Source: Caldifarciminota bacterium (GTDB lineage Bacteria > Hydrothermota > Hydrothermia > B15-G9). Taken from it: a stretch of 43,329 nucleotides of DNA. The translations under genes and the position numbers were made by a program. The notes beneath the pieces are model-generated. The model made no database searches, was not told the origin of the DNA, and saw nothing but the letters and a program-made list of their open reading frames with translations. The DNA lies in the NCBI GenBank assembly GCA_015489175.1, contig WGAI01000024.1, forward strand, positions 1 through 43,329, given 5' to 3'. Positions 1 to 7,345 of this stretch are shown piece by piece; the stretch's first letter is position 1; each line of letters begins with the position of its first letter.

Positions 1-1
1 T

Positions 2-70
2 ATCTTCAAGCATATTTACCCTGTTTTTCAGGGTATCTATATAATAAACCAGATCATCATGTAAATTCAT
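2..70 (-). CDS. possible N-terminal fragment of a protein running off the left edge
   Basis: On the minus strand an ATG at 70 opens a frame that stays open to the window edge (23 codons). The peptide is polar and helical (starts MNLHDDLVYYIDTLKNRVN). The frame is also open for about 27 codons upstream of this ATG, so the true start could lie further up. There is no clear Shine-Dalgarno sequence. A short hairpin (ACCCTG/CAGGGT, 19-34) lies inside it. Too little is visible to name a family, and it may be chance. Confidence 0.3.
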   Translation of the reverse strand, partial: MNLHDDLVYYIDTLKNRVNMLED

Positions 71-505
71 AACGAGCCATATTTTAAGATCTAAAATACA
101 TATTTCAAGCACATCAAGGAAATTCGAGATAATTAGAGCACTACTCGTTTAAGTTGGTATTTCCTTGATTGACAGTATATTCCGTTTATTTGTGGCGCCC
201 TGTACTTCCCGCTATAGAAAACAAACTATTGAGGTCGCAGTTGGACACGACTTAATTATTAAGTTTAAGTCATTCTGTTAAACGGTGCAATCCGGATTTG
301 ATTTTGATTAAAAGAACGGTTTGCTATCTCCTTGTGCTCGCCAAGTGGCAAATGACATGCCAATCGGTATGTTGTAACCTATCTAAGTGTTGTTTCGTTA
401 GCCTTTCAGGAGTTCGGTCAAGAGGGAAGTGGTTGGCTTGAGTATAGAAATATTCAAAGGGCAATATTTTACATTGTAACTTGATGGCCAATAGCCCGAC
501 CTGTA
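71..505. other. 435-nt AT-rich intergenic stretch, no gene seen
   Basis: All six frames are broken by stops or give only short unlikely peptides. The one longer frame here (minus strand, ending in the tRNA) is an antisense reading of tRNA-Ser. I see no repeat, CRISPR-like spacing or RNA-family consensus. The right end carries the promoter of the tRNA gene. Confidence 0.6.
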
Positions 506-534
506 TTGATTTCACCCATATTGGTGGATATAAT
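506..534 (+). promoter_or_regulatory. sigma-70-type promoter of tRNA-Ser
   Basis: TTGATT at 506-511, a 17-nt spacer, and a perfect TATAAT at 529-534. Transcription would start near 541, a few bases before the mature tRNA 5' end at 545. It is the clearest promoter in the window and shows that the organism uses ordinary -35/-10 signals. Confidence 0.8.
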
Positions 535-544
535 TTGTTCCGAC

Positions 545-634
545 GGAGAGGTGGCCGAGCGGTCGAAGGCGGCGGCTTGCTAAGCCGTTGTAGGGGTTGC
601 CCCCCTACCGTGGGTTCGAATCCCACCCTCTCCG
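545..634 (+). tRNA. tRNA-Ser (anticodon GCU)
   Basis: The acceptor stem GGAGAGG (545-551) pairs with CCTCTCC (627-633), and G634 is the discriminator base typical of serine tRNAs. The anticodon loop TTGCTAA puts GCT at 579-581. The T arm GTGGG-TTCGAAT-CCCAC spans 610-626. A long variable arm, with a G-rich strand pairing a C-rich strand (about 589-609), marks it as a class II tRNA. CCA is not encoded (C635 T636 T637 follow), so it must be added afterwards. It lies convergent to the DUF401 gene that ends at 644. Confidence 0.96.
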
Positions 635-643
635 CTTAATCTT

Positions 644-1855
644 TTAGAAGAACCTCCCAAAAAACACCGCATAAATCAGCCCTATCACAAATGTAACGGT
701 CACAGGCCACACGAGTTTGTTATAGACATCCTTGAGTGAAGCGCCATAGTAGTCCGCTGAAAGGACAAGGCACAGGTGGACAGGGCTCAGCAGCACTCCG
801 GTGAAACCAGCAAGATAAGCCACCATGAAGTTGGCCCAGTCACCGGTTATCATGGTCAGTATTAGCGGGAACGAAATCCCTACATAAGCGAAAGATATGC
901 CTGTCAGTATTCCCACCACAAATGGTGTTGCTGCCACGGCGACGATGTTGGGCAGATTGAGCATGGCCACCATCCGCGGCAATGTGCCTATTGCGCCCGA
1001 TACCTGAAGCACCTTTTTGAATATCATAACCGATAGGATGAGAACGACAATCTTCAAAGATACCCCTCTTTTCAAAAGTTTTTTGTAGTCAAGAGATTTG
1101 AAATAAGGTAGGATGGCGCTGAGAACCGCTATCAGGGAACCATACAGGAGGTCGAGCTTCCCGATGATCGAGAGCGCCAGAATCACGAGTATCGGATAAG
1201 TGGCTATGGTGAGCTCTTTTAGCCCAGTCTTCAGGTTGAATTCTGAGGTCTGTTCGGATTTGAACCGCTTGAGTATGAAAAAGTAACCTATAAAAACCAT
1301 CAGCAATGAGAGCGGAAGCTGCCTCACGATTATAGCTCTCACGGGCGATGAGATCATGGCGGCCGCTATGATCAACCCCTGATATAGTGGCCATGAATAC
1401 TCCCAGATGTGCCTGAACCAGTAGTTTACCAGCGTCCTGTCCGTTTTGCTCAGGTTCAGCCTGTCCGCCATCGGTTCGATCATTGGAGCCGATACGAGCG
1501 CGCCAGCCGGCATCGGCATCAGCCCTATGAGCGCGGGGATAGCCGCAAGCCCCCATTTGATGTCCCTGAATATCATGCGAGATGCGAGTTCGATCCGTTT
1601 CAATGCCCCGGTTTGTGCCATAATTCCACTCAATAGCCTCAGGAAGATAACGATCAGCAAAAGTCGGATAGACGCAAACTCGATGGATGCACGGGCTGAC
1701 ACCTTCAACAGGTTCAGGAAATTCATCCCGAAAAGCAGTCCAAGTGCAAATGCGCCTCCGAGAATCACGATTCCAATGTCCACCTTGATGCGCAGCAACA
1801 AAATCATAAATCCGAAGACCGTCAGGAGTTTTATAAACGGCATGATGTGCTCCAT
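644..1855 (-). CDS. DUF401-family (GntP-like) integral membrane permease
   Basis: A hydrophobic protein of 403 residues with about 11-12 predicted membrane segments. It resembles the DUF401 family (COG1906), a group of uncharacterised membrane proteins related to gluconate-type permeases. Typical are the long hydrophobic opening after MEHIMPF and the Pro/Gly-rich stretch GLMPMPAGALVSAPMIEPMA. I place the start at the ATG at 1855, because AAGGAG lies 7 nt upstream and the ATG follows the stop of the pantothenate kinase gene by 1 nt; an in-frame start at 1882 would overlap that gene by 26 nt. It is the last gene of a seven-gene operon. The substrate is unknown. Adjacency to pantothenate kinase suggests a small carboxylate or CoA precursor, but that is inference. 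Confidence 0.8.
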   Translation of the reverse strand: MEHIMPFIKLLTVFGFMILLLRIKVDIGIVILGGAFALGLLFGMNFLNLLKVSARASIEFASIRLLLIVIFLRLLSGIMAQTGALKRIELASRMIFRDIKWGLAAIPALIGLMPMPAGALVSAPMIEPMADRLNLSKTDRTLVNYWFRHIWEYSWPLYQGLIIAAAMISSPVRAIIVRQLPLSLLMVFIGYFFILKRFKSEQTSEFNLKTGLKELTIATYPILVILALSIIGKLDLLYGSLIAVLSAILPYFKSLDYKKLLKRGVSLKIVVLILSVMIFKKVLQVSGAIGTLPRMVAMLNLPNIVAVAATPFVVGILTGISFAYVGISFPLILTMITGDWANFMVAYLAGFTGVLLSPVHLCLVLSADYYGASLKDVYNKLVWPVTVTFVIGLIYAVFFGRFF

Positions 1856-1856
1856 A

Positions 1857-2624
1857 TCAGTTCTCCTTGCTATAAGCTCCAATTGCCCCCACGAACAGCG
1901 GTTCAGGCAAAGCCACTGGCCTCAGGCCCCAGAATTGAGTGGTCCTCTCGATCACGCTTTTCAGCACGGGATCGACCATTCCACCACCAGCATAAAGGAC
2001 GAAACCGAACCCTGCTTTCTTAGACAGGAACGCTGCCAGTGTGGCAACCGATTCTCCAACAAGTGAATAGAGACCGGCAGCCACATCGTTGCGCGTAAAT
2101 TCGCCATTTTTCAACGGCTTCGCAAAATTCGAGGCCGTGACATCGGACAGGAGATGTCCCGGCGGCAGGGGGCAGATGTCACCGACGAGCAGGTTCACCT
2201 TACGGGCATCCCCCACCTCTGCCATTCTGGACACGGCGTCAGCATCTCTCACATTCAGAAGCAGTTTTGAAAGGCCCAGGAGCGTGCCGCATCCGATGCC
2301 GGTCCCCCCGAGATGTTCGCCATCGGAAATCCGTATGACCGATGTCCCGGTGCCGACGGTGGCAAGGACGCCGTCATCCATGCTCGAGAGCACGCGAGCA
2401 CCTATCGCAAGTGCTTCAAACTCTGGAATTTTGATCGCAGTAGCCCTCCCTATTCGATCGGGCAGTTCCAGAGCCATGCATCCCGTCAGCCTCAGGTCAA
2501 TATCCCTCTCGCCGACTATCTTCCTGACCGTATCCAGAGGTTCGCCAGTGGCAAGCCTGTAAAGCTTGCTATCCTCCACGACTTTCGTCAAAGTTGCCCC
2601 GATATCTATGCCAATTCTATCCAT
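1857..2624 (-). CDS. coaW: type II pantothenate kinase (CoaW/Fumble-like)
   Basis: Catalyses ATP-dependent phosphorylation of pantothenate, the first step of coenzyme A synthesis. The 255 residues match the short bacterial type II enzymes (about 260-270 aa). Visible are the ASKHA-fold phosphate loop IDIGATLTK (residues 6-14), the PEFEA segment with a candidate catalytic Glu (residues 67-71), the second phosphate loop VGTGTS (90-95), the glycine-rich GGTGIGCGTLLGL (106-118), and YAGGGM near 217, where nucleotide is bound. No clear ribosome binding site precedes the ATG at 2624, so translation may be coupled or the start slightly off. Type II enzymes usually escape CoA feedback inhibition. Its stop abuts the start of the DUF401 permease. 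Confidence 0.85.
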   Translation of the reverse strand: MDRIGIDIGATLTKVVEDSKLYRLATGEPLDTVRKIVGERDIDLRLTGCMALELPDRIGRATAIKIPEFEALAIGARVLSSMDDGVLATVGTGTSVIRISDGEHLGGTGIGCGTLLGLSKLLLNVRDADAVSRMAEVGDARKVNLLVGDICPLPPGHLLSDVTASNFAKPLKNGEFTRNDVAAGLYSLVGESVATLAAFLSKKAGFGFVLYAGGGMVDPVLKSVIERTTQFWGLRPVALPEPLFVGAIGAYSKEN

Positions 2625-2675
2625 CGGAAACTGATGCTAAAGGGAAAACTTATGGCATGACAAACGGATAGGGAA

Positions 2676-3890
2676 TTACCCCCTGAAATTGGCTGTTATG
2701 ACCACTTTGTAACGGAGATAATTATCAAGGATGTAACTGACCGTTACATCCTCAAACAGGCGGAGCCCGAGAACAACATCCCCGGCGAAAACAGCCCTTT
2801 CGGGCTGATATCTTACAATTGTAATGCCATTGAGTGCAAGCGACTTATGGAGGCGTTTCGAGAGCCTCAGCCACGCCTGAACGCGAAGATCTTTTGTTAC
2901 GGAATCCGATATCGTGACCGTGCCGCCAAACCCTCCACCCACGAAGATGCCTGAAGTTATCGGGACAGGCACTTCAGAAACCGATGCCCACGACATGGCC
3001 TTGAGGGTGTCAGTTACTAACCCATCCAGTTCAACCATGTTGCTTCCACGCAGGAACATAGAGCTGAAACGGAGCACAGCGGCCTCCTCCTCAATGCCAT
3101 TGACCTCAAAGCCCTCAGTCGAATACCTCATTGATACCACAAATGATTTTGCGTGAGCCGATACCGATAGCAATGGCGCATGCCTGACATAGCCGAAACA
3201 AGCAGATAAATGGCCGAACTTGCGCTCCAGTGTAAAGAACGGTGCGTCATCAATGCCTCCGGTGTTGGCTTTCCAGCCTTTGAACGCATACGATACCTCG
3301 ATTTTCTCAAACCTGTTTTCTCCATACACAGCAGAGAGCAGGTTGACCGAGGCACTTCCAATACCAAAGCTGCCTTTGATGAACGAGAACTTTTCGCTGA
3401 GCAGCGGGTCGCTGTATGTCATCCCGATGTAAGAGAAACCAGTCCTAACTTTTTTCCATCCTATATCTGCGCTAATTCCTGTGCGCGAAGATGTTGCGCC
3501 GTAAGACGGCGTTTCAACATGGTCATACGAGACGAAATAAGGGCCAGAGGTTGTAGGGCGATAAAACAGAAGTCCCAATCTGGACAGCCTATCGGTTCCC
3601 CTGATGGAAAATAGTTGAGCGGTCGGGAGCGTGTCCGCAGGCTTTGCGGTTGAGAGCCTCAGGTCGAGGCGCGTCCCATAGAGCCGAAATCCCCATTGGG
3701 AAAACATCGTCAGAGGAAGCCTGAACGGAAGTTCCTGACCGTCAACGCTAAACCTGACCAGCGGATACACCGTGGTGGACCCATCATGCCAGAACTCGTC
3801 TATGAAAGGATATCCGTTCCAGAAGTCGAAAGCTGCGTTTACGGGGTATAGCCTCACGAATGCGGCCAGAATGAAGGTCAGCAGGTTCAT
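2676..3890 (-). CDS. predicted outer-membrane beta-barrel protein, function unknown
   Basis: 404 residues with an N-terminal signal-like segment (MNLLTFILAAFVRLYPVNAA). The rest is a run of alternating polar/aromatic strands separated by short turns, the pattern of an outer-membrane barrel. It has few charged helices and no enzyme motif that I recognise. It overlaps the upstream lipid kinase gene by 4 nt (ATGA at 3887-3890), so the two are translationally coupled. It sits between the lipid kinase and pantothenate kinase genes, which does not reveal a role. A non-barrel secreted beta-rich protein is the alternative. Confidence 0.6.
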   Translation of the reverse strand: MNLLTFILAAFVRLYPVNAAFDFWNGYPFIDEFWHDGSTTVYPLVRFSVDGQELPFRLPLTMFSQWGFRLYGTRLDLRLSTAKPADTLPTAQLFSIRGTDRLSRLGLLFYRPTTSGPYFVSYDHVETPSYGATSSRTGISADIGWKKVRTGFSYIGMTYSDPLLSEKFSFIKGSFGIGSASVNLLSAVYGENRFEKIEVSYAFKGWKANTGGIDDAPFFTLERKFGHLSACFGYVRHAPLLSVSAHAKSFVVSMRYSTEGFEVNGIEEEAAVLRFSSMFLRGSNMVELDGLVTDTLKAMSWASVSEVPVPITSGIFVGGGFGGTVTISDSVTKDLRVQAWLRLSKRLHKSLALNGITIVRYQPERAVFAGDVVLGLRLFEDVTVSYILDNYLRYKVVITANFRG

Positions 3891-4765
3891 CTTTCAGGCA
3901 CCATTATTTCGACGGCTCCTGCCACTACGAACACATCAACCGGCAGGTGTCCGATTGGCTCAGAATCGATATGGTAAGGCGCATCGCCATCGATTTTTAC
4001 CGATTTCACCCTTCTGAATTCGATGTCGCTTAGCCGATGGTGTTGGGCTATCACTGTGGTGACGAAATACTTGAAAGTCGGGAAGATACCGCGCTTTTTG
4101 TAAACGACAAGGTTGAGGTATCCGTCGGTCGGAACAGCGTCAGGTGCGATCTTCCTCTTGCCGCCGTAATAGCCGCAGTTTGCCACAATAACCTGATAGC
4201 CAACAAGTTCCTCGCCGTTATCCATGACCGTTACGCTGAGAGGCGTCTGTTTGTAAGTGAAGAAAGCCTTAACCCCTGAAGCTATGTAGGCGTATTGGTT
4301 CAGGTATTTTTTTAGCTCCGGTTTATACAGGTGGACTGCCTGAGCGTCGAGCCCCGCGCCGAGCATCAACATGAATTTTCTGCCGTTGGCGTCACCGAGG
4401 TCGAACCTTTGCCTCTTGCCTTCAAACAGCACATCGACGGCGTCAATAGGGTCAAGCGGTATGCCGGCCTCAAGGGCAAAGACATTCGTTATGCCGAAAG
4501 GGATAATTCCTACAGTCTGTCCCGTGCAGCATGTGGCGTTCACAAGCTCATTGACTGTACCATCGCCGCCCATTCCAACAATTATGTCAAATCCCTCTGT
4601 CACAGCCAAACGGGCGACCTCCTCAATCTCACCAGCGCTCTCCGTATATATCCATACAAGCTCTGTATGTGGCTTTTGTTCAATCTTTTCTCGCACAGAT
4701 TTGACAACATCAGGCCATTTGATGGCCTTGTGAGAAGCTGGATTGAAGATCACAAGTATTTTCAT
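3887..4765 (-). CDS. diacylglycerol/sphingosine-kinase-type lipid kinase (DagK/YegS family)
   Basis: 292 residues, the usual length of bacterial DagK/YegS/BmrU lipid kinases, which phosphorylate diacylglycerol or related lipids at the inner membrane. Signature features are the opening MKILVIFNPAS, the nucleotide loop GMGGDGTVNE (residues 64-73), and PFGITNVFA around residues 88-96, where most members have P-x-GT-x-N-D-F. A beta-rich C-terminal half contains KIDGD near the end, also typical. The gene overlaps both neighbours by 4 nt, downstream of the response-regulator gene and upstream of the barrel gene, so expression is tied to this signalling operon. The exact substrate cannot be told from sequence. 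Confidence 0.85.
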   Translation of the reverse strand: MKILVIFNPASHKAIKWPDVVKSVREKIEQKPHTELVWIYTESAGEIEEVARLAVTEGFDIIVGMGGDGTVNELVNATCCTGQTVGIIPFGITNVFALEAGIPLDPIDAVDVLFEGKRQRFDLGDANGRKFMLMLGAGLDAQAVHLYKPELKKYLNQYAYIASGVKAFFTYKQTPLSVTVMDNGEELVGYQVIVANCGYYGGKRKIAPDAVPTDGYLNLVVYKKRGIFPTFKYFVTTVIAQHHRLSDIEFRRVKSVKIDGDAPYHIDSEPIGHLPVDVFVVAGAVEIMVPER

Positions 4766-5790
4766 CCAATTACCTCTTCCTTCAGTATGCTATTAAGCAG
4801 TAATACTTTGTTTTTAAGCACTTTATGCAGGCTCCGCTCGAAATCTTTCCATCTCGAGCGGTCAAATGAGACAACTAAATCGTAAGAGCTGTTTATAGGA
4901 TAAAATATCCCGGCAAATTTATCAGCAAGAAAATCGATGTATTCTATCTCTTCCCCTATCAATTGAAAACCTGAGTGCCAGTTGTAACTGGCGTTAGCTA
5001 TCGACTTGATATTTTCCAGCTCCTTGCCCATGACCGTTGTGTGGATAATTTCTCCCGACTTGGCGTTTTTTACTGTGAAATTTAAATTATTGCTAAACAA
5101 AATGTTAACGGATTTTAGAAGCAATCCGACTCTGCTTGAGACGATGTTTTTAATTCCCATCTCATCGATGATTTTAACCTCACAATCAGGGTTTTGCCTG
5201 ATATGTTCAAGCACATAGCCCAATCCCACATCGGAGCCATCCTCGTACATGCACCATGGATTACCACTATCAAACCTGATAGTGAAACTTTCGTTTTTGC
5301 AGAAAATTTCAATTATTCCACTAAATCCTGACCATATTTTACTGGTGATCAAAGTCTTAATGTCATGTGGTGAAAGTTTGCTGACATAAGCGCTTTCCCG
5401 GACAGCTTTAATGTGCCTGTATTTGCTTTCTATCGTTTTAAAAACATAGCCCGGATCATGCCTGAATGCTCTTTTTGTGAAATACTCGATCGCGTGATAT
5501 TTTTTAAGCCCCTGAGTTATAAATTTTATGTCCTCCACAAAACTGACGAAAAAAGGCAGGTAAGAATAACCCATAATGTGATTCCTGATGATCTCCAGTG
5601 TCTCAAATCCATTAAGGCCGGGCATTACGACATCGAGGGTGATAACATCCGGCATGAAAACGGCGAATTTCTCGATTGCTTCTTTCCCACCATAGGCATA
5701 GATTACCATCCACCCGTTTTTCTCGAAATATTCCCCAAACATCTCAAGAAAGTCGGGATCATCGTCCACACATAAAATTTTAGGTTTCAT
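4762..5790 (-). CDS. response regulator: REC domain plus PATAN/DUF4388-like C-terminal region
   Basis: 342 residues. Residues 1-120 form a receiver domain: acidic pocket D9/D10, phospho-acceptor D53 (ITLDVVMPG), S83 and K106. No DNA-binding helix-turn-helix follows. Residues about 128-220 (SGFSGIIEIFCKNESFTIRF, then FDSGNPWCMYEDGS) resemble the PATAN/DUF4388 fold, a protein-interaction module of cyanobacterial and deltaproteobacterial regulators; this assignment is by pattern only. The remaining 120 residues are unrecognised. It overlaps both neighbours by 4 nt. No histidine kinase gene is in the window, so its phosphodonor is elsewhere. Confidence 0.8.
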   Translation of the reverse strand: MKPKILCVDDDPDFLEMFGEYFEKNGWMVIYAYGGKEAIEKFAVFMPDVITLDVVMPGLNGFETLEIIRNHIMGYSYLPFFVSFVEDIKFITQGLKKYHAIEYFTKRAFRHDPGYVFKTIESKYRHIKAVRESAYVSKLSPHDIKTLITSKIWSGFSGIIEIFCKNESFTIRFDSGNPWCMYEDGSDVGLGYVLEHIRQNPDCEVKIIDEMGIKNIVSSRVGLLLKSVNILFSNNLNFTVKNAKSGEIIHTTVMGKELENIKSIANASYNWHSGFQLIGEEIEYIDFLADKFAGIFYPINSSYDLVVSFDRSRWKDFERSLHKVLKNKVLLLNSILKEEVIG

Positions 5791-6173
5791 CGTAATAACC
5801 TCGCAATTTGCTCAATTTTATCTTTATGCCTTTCAAACATCTCATAAATGCTTGTCATAGGTATATCTGGAACAATTGACATCGCCAACATGATGTGTCC
5901 TTTGAGGATGGGATAAAGGTATATGTTGCGACCAGATTTTAATTTTATACGCATAAGTTCCATGTTGCTGGCAAGTTCGGAGTTCGAAATAAGATATTCA
6001 ATATCTCTGTTCACGATTGAAATCCATTCGGAGAGTTTGCAAGCGTCTGCCCCTATGAAGGACACATCAAACAAGCTTTGCCCATCTATCAAACTGTAGA
6101 GGCAAACGCCTTTCAGACTATCACCAAGTTCATATTTCATAACATCAACAAACTCAACAATATCGCCCGACAT
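5787..6173 (-). CDS. small Roadblock/LC7-like protein
   Basis: 128 residues with the length and strand/helix layout of bacterial Roadblock/LC7 proteins: a first strand with a 'LYSLIDGQSLFD' turn (residues about 25-36), a long middle helix, then two strands (MELMRIKLKSGRNIYLYPI) and a closing helix. Proteins of this family act with MglA-type GTPases as activating partners (MglB) or scaffolds. The match is by pattern, and identity is uncertain. GGGGAGG stands 7 nt before the ATG at 6173. The gene is 15 nt after prfB and overlaps the response-regulator gene by 4 nt. The only GTPase of the right family in this window is about 31 kb away (37235-37825). Confidence 0.5.
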   Translation of the reverse strand: MSGDIVEFVDVMKYELGDSLKGVCLYSLIDGQSLFDVSFIGADACKLSEWISIVNRDIEYLISNSELASNMELMRIKLKSGRNIYLYPILKGHIMLAMSIVPDIPMTSIYEMFERHKDKIEQIARLLR

Positions 6174-6188
6174 TACACATCCTCCCCA

Positions 6189-7274
6189 CTACTTTTTCTT
6201 ACTTTTTATCAAAAATTGACGGATAAACTCGTCGATACCCCCGTCAAGAACTGCATCGGGGTTGGATGATTCATATCCCGTCCTGTGGTCTTTTACAACT
6301 TTATACGGGTGAAGCACATAGGATCTTATCTGATGGCCCCAGCCGATGTCGGTTTTCTCCTTCTCGACATCGGCGAGCTTTTCCTTTTCCTTCTCTTTGT
6401 AATACTCGTAAAGCCTTGCTTTTAAGATCCTCAAGGCCGTGAGTTTGTTTTGATGCTGAGAGCGCTCGGATTGGCAGCTCACAACGATGCCGGTTGGGAT
6501 ATGTGTGATCCTGACCGCCGTCTCGTTCTTCTGCATGTGCTGTCCGCCAGGCCCGGAAGCCCTGAATGTGTCGATTTTGAGGTCTTCCTTGCGGATGTCA
6601 ACTTCAACATCTTCCATTTCAGGGTAAACGAACACGGATGCGAACGAGGTGTGTCTTCTGCGGCTCGCATCGAACGGAGAGATCCTTACGAGACGGTGGA
6701 TGCCACGCTCGGCTTTCAGGTAGCCATAAGCGTAAGGGCCTTCAACGAGTATAGTTACATCTTTTATGCCAGCCTCCTCGCCTGGCTGGTAATCAAGAAT
6801 TTTGTATTTGAAGCCTTTGCGCTCTATCCACTTGATATACATCCTCATGAGCATCTCCGCCCAGTCCTGCGATTCCGTGCCTCCTGCTCCGGGATGGATC
6901 GTGAGGATCGCATTGTTGCGATCCTCCGGCTCATTCAAAACAGCCTCAAGTTCGGCCTGATTAAGATCCTCTTCAAGCCTGACGATCTCATTATCGTATT
7001 CTGCCGCCAACTCCTCGTCCTCATCGACAAGTTCGGATAGCTCCTCAACATACTTTAAATGCTCTTCAAGTCTCCTGATCGTCTCAAGCCGCTTTTTCAA
7101 CGATGACAAGAGCGACATTCGGGATTGCGCTTTCTGAGGATTTGACCAGAAATCCGGTTGCTGACTTTCATGCTCTATCTGCTCAATCTCAGACTTAACC
7201 CTTTCTGGATCAAATAAATCTCGCAATTCCTCAAATTTCTTCTTCAACCTCTCAATTCTGATATCTTTCGGCAT
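6189..7274 (-). CDS. prfB: peptide chain release factor 2
   Basis: RF2 reads UGA and UAA stop codons and releases the finished peptide from the ribosome. The 361 residues include the SPF tripeptide that reads the stop codon (near residue 198, [11 protein letters not shown]) and the catalytic GGQ loop (near residue 243, [14 protein letters not shown]). The N-terminal coiled-coil domain is complete. The frame is continuous where many bacteria have an in-frame UGA and programmed +1 frameshift (the region around residue 20), so this copy is not autoregulated in that way. There is no Shine-Dalgarno sequence. Instead a perfect TATAAT lies 7 nt before the ATG, suggesting leaderless mRNA. Confidence 0.96.
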   Translation of the reverse strand: MPKDIRIERLKKKFEELRDLFDPERVKSEIEQIEHESQQPDFWSNPQKAQSRMSLLSSLKKRLETIRRLEEHLKYVEELSELVDEDEELAAEYDNEIVRLEEDLNQAELEAVLNEPEDRNNAILTIHPGAGGTESQDWAEMLMRMYIKWIERKGFKYKILDYQPGEEAGIKDVTILVEGPYAYGYLKAERGIHRLVRISPFDASRRRHTSFASVFVYPEMEDVEVDIRKEDLKIDTFRASGPGGQHMQKNETAVRITHIPTGIVVSCQSERSQHQNKLTALRILKARLYEYYKEKEKEKLADVEKEKTDIGWGHQIRSYVLHPYKVVKDHRTGYESSNPDAVLDGGIDEFIRQFLIKSKKK

Positions 7275-7281
7275 GTCGAAT

Positions 7282-7287
7282 ATTATA
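7282..7287 (-). promoter_or_regulatory. -10 box (TATAAT) implying leaderless prfB mRNA
   Basis: On the minus strand a perfect TATAAT is followed by 7 nt and then the prfB ATG (7274). A start of transcription at the usual distance would fall on or next to the A of ATG. No good -35 hexamer is seen 16-18 nt upstream, and no ribosome binding site exists in the interval. Confidence 0.5.
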
Positions 7288-7304
7288 ACCCCTCAATTCA
7301 GGTT

Positions 7305-7338
7305 AGGCATGGGACAGCGGTCGCACTGCCCCATGCCT
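7305..7338. terminator. hairpin between the ASP-box protein gene and prfB
   Basis: AGGCATGGG (7305-7313) pairs with CCCATGCCT (7330-7338), extended inward after one mismatch by CAG/CTG. It lies directly after the stop codon of the minus-strand gene at 7346. The T-run (TTTTT, 7342-7346) is on the plus-strand side, so on the minus strand it is a hairpin without a U tail; it could be a weak terminator or an mRNA 3'-end stabiliser. Confidence 0.5.
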
Positions 7339-7345
7339 CAGTTTT

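Noticed and set aside
324-626. 100-codon minus-strand frame ending in the tRNA gene
   Set aside because: It reads antisense through tRNA-Ser and has no start signals.
1446-2066. 206-codon plus-strand frame
   Set aside because: Antisense shadow of the DUF401 and pantothenate kinase genes; low-complexity translation.
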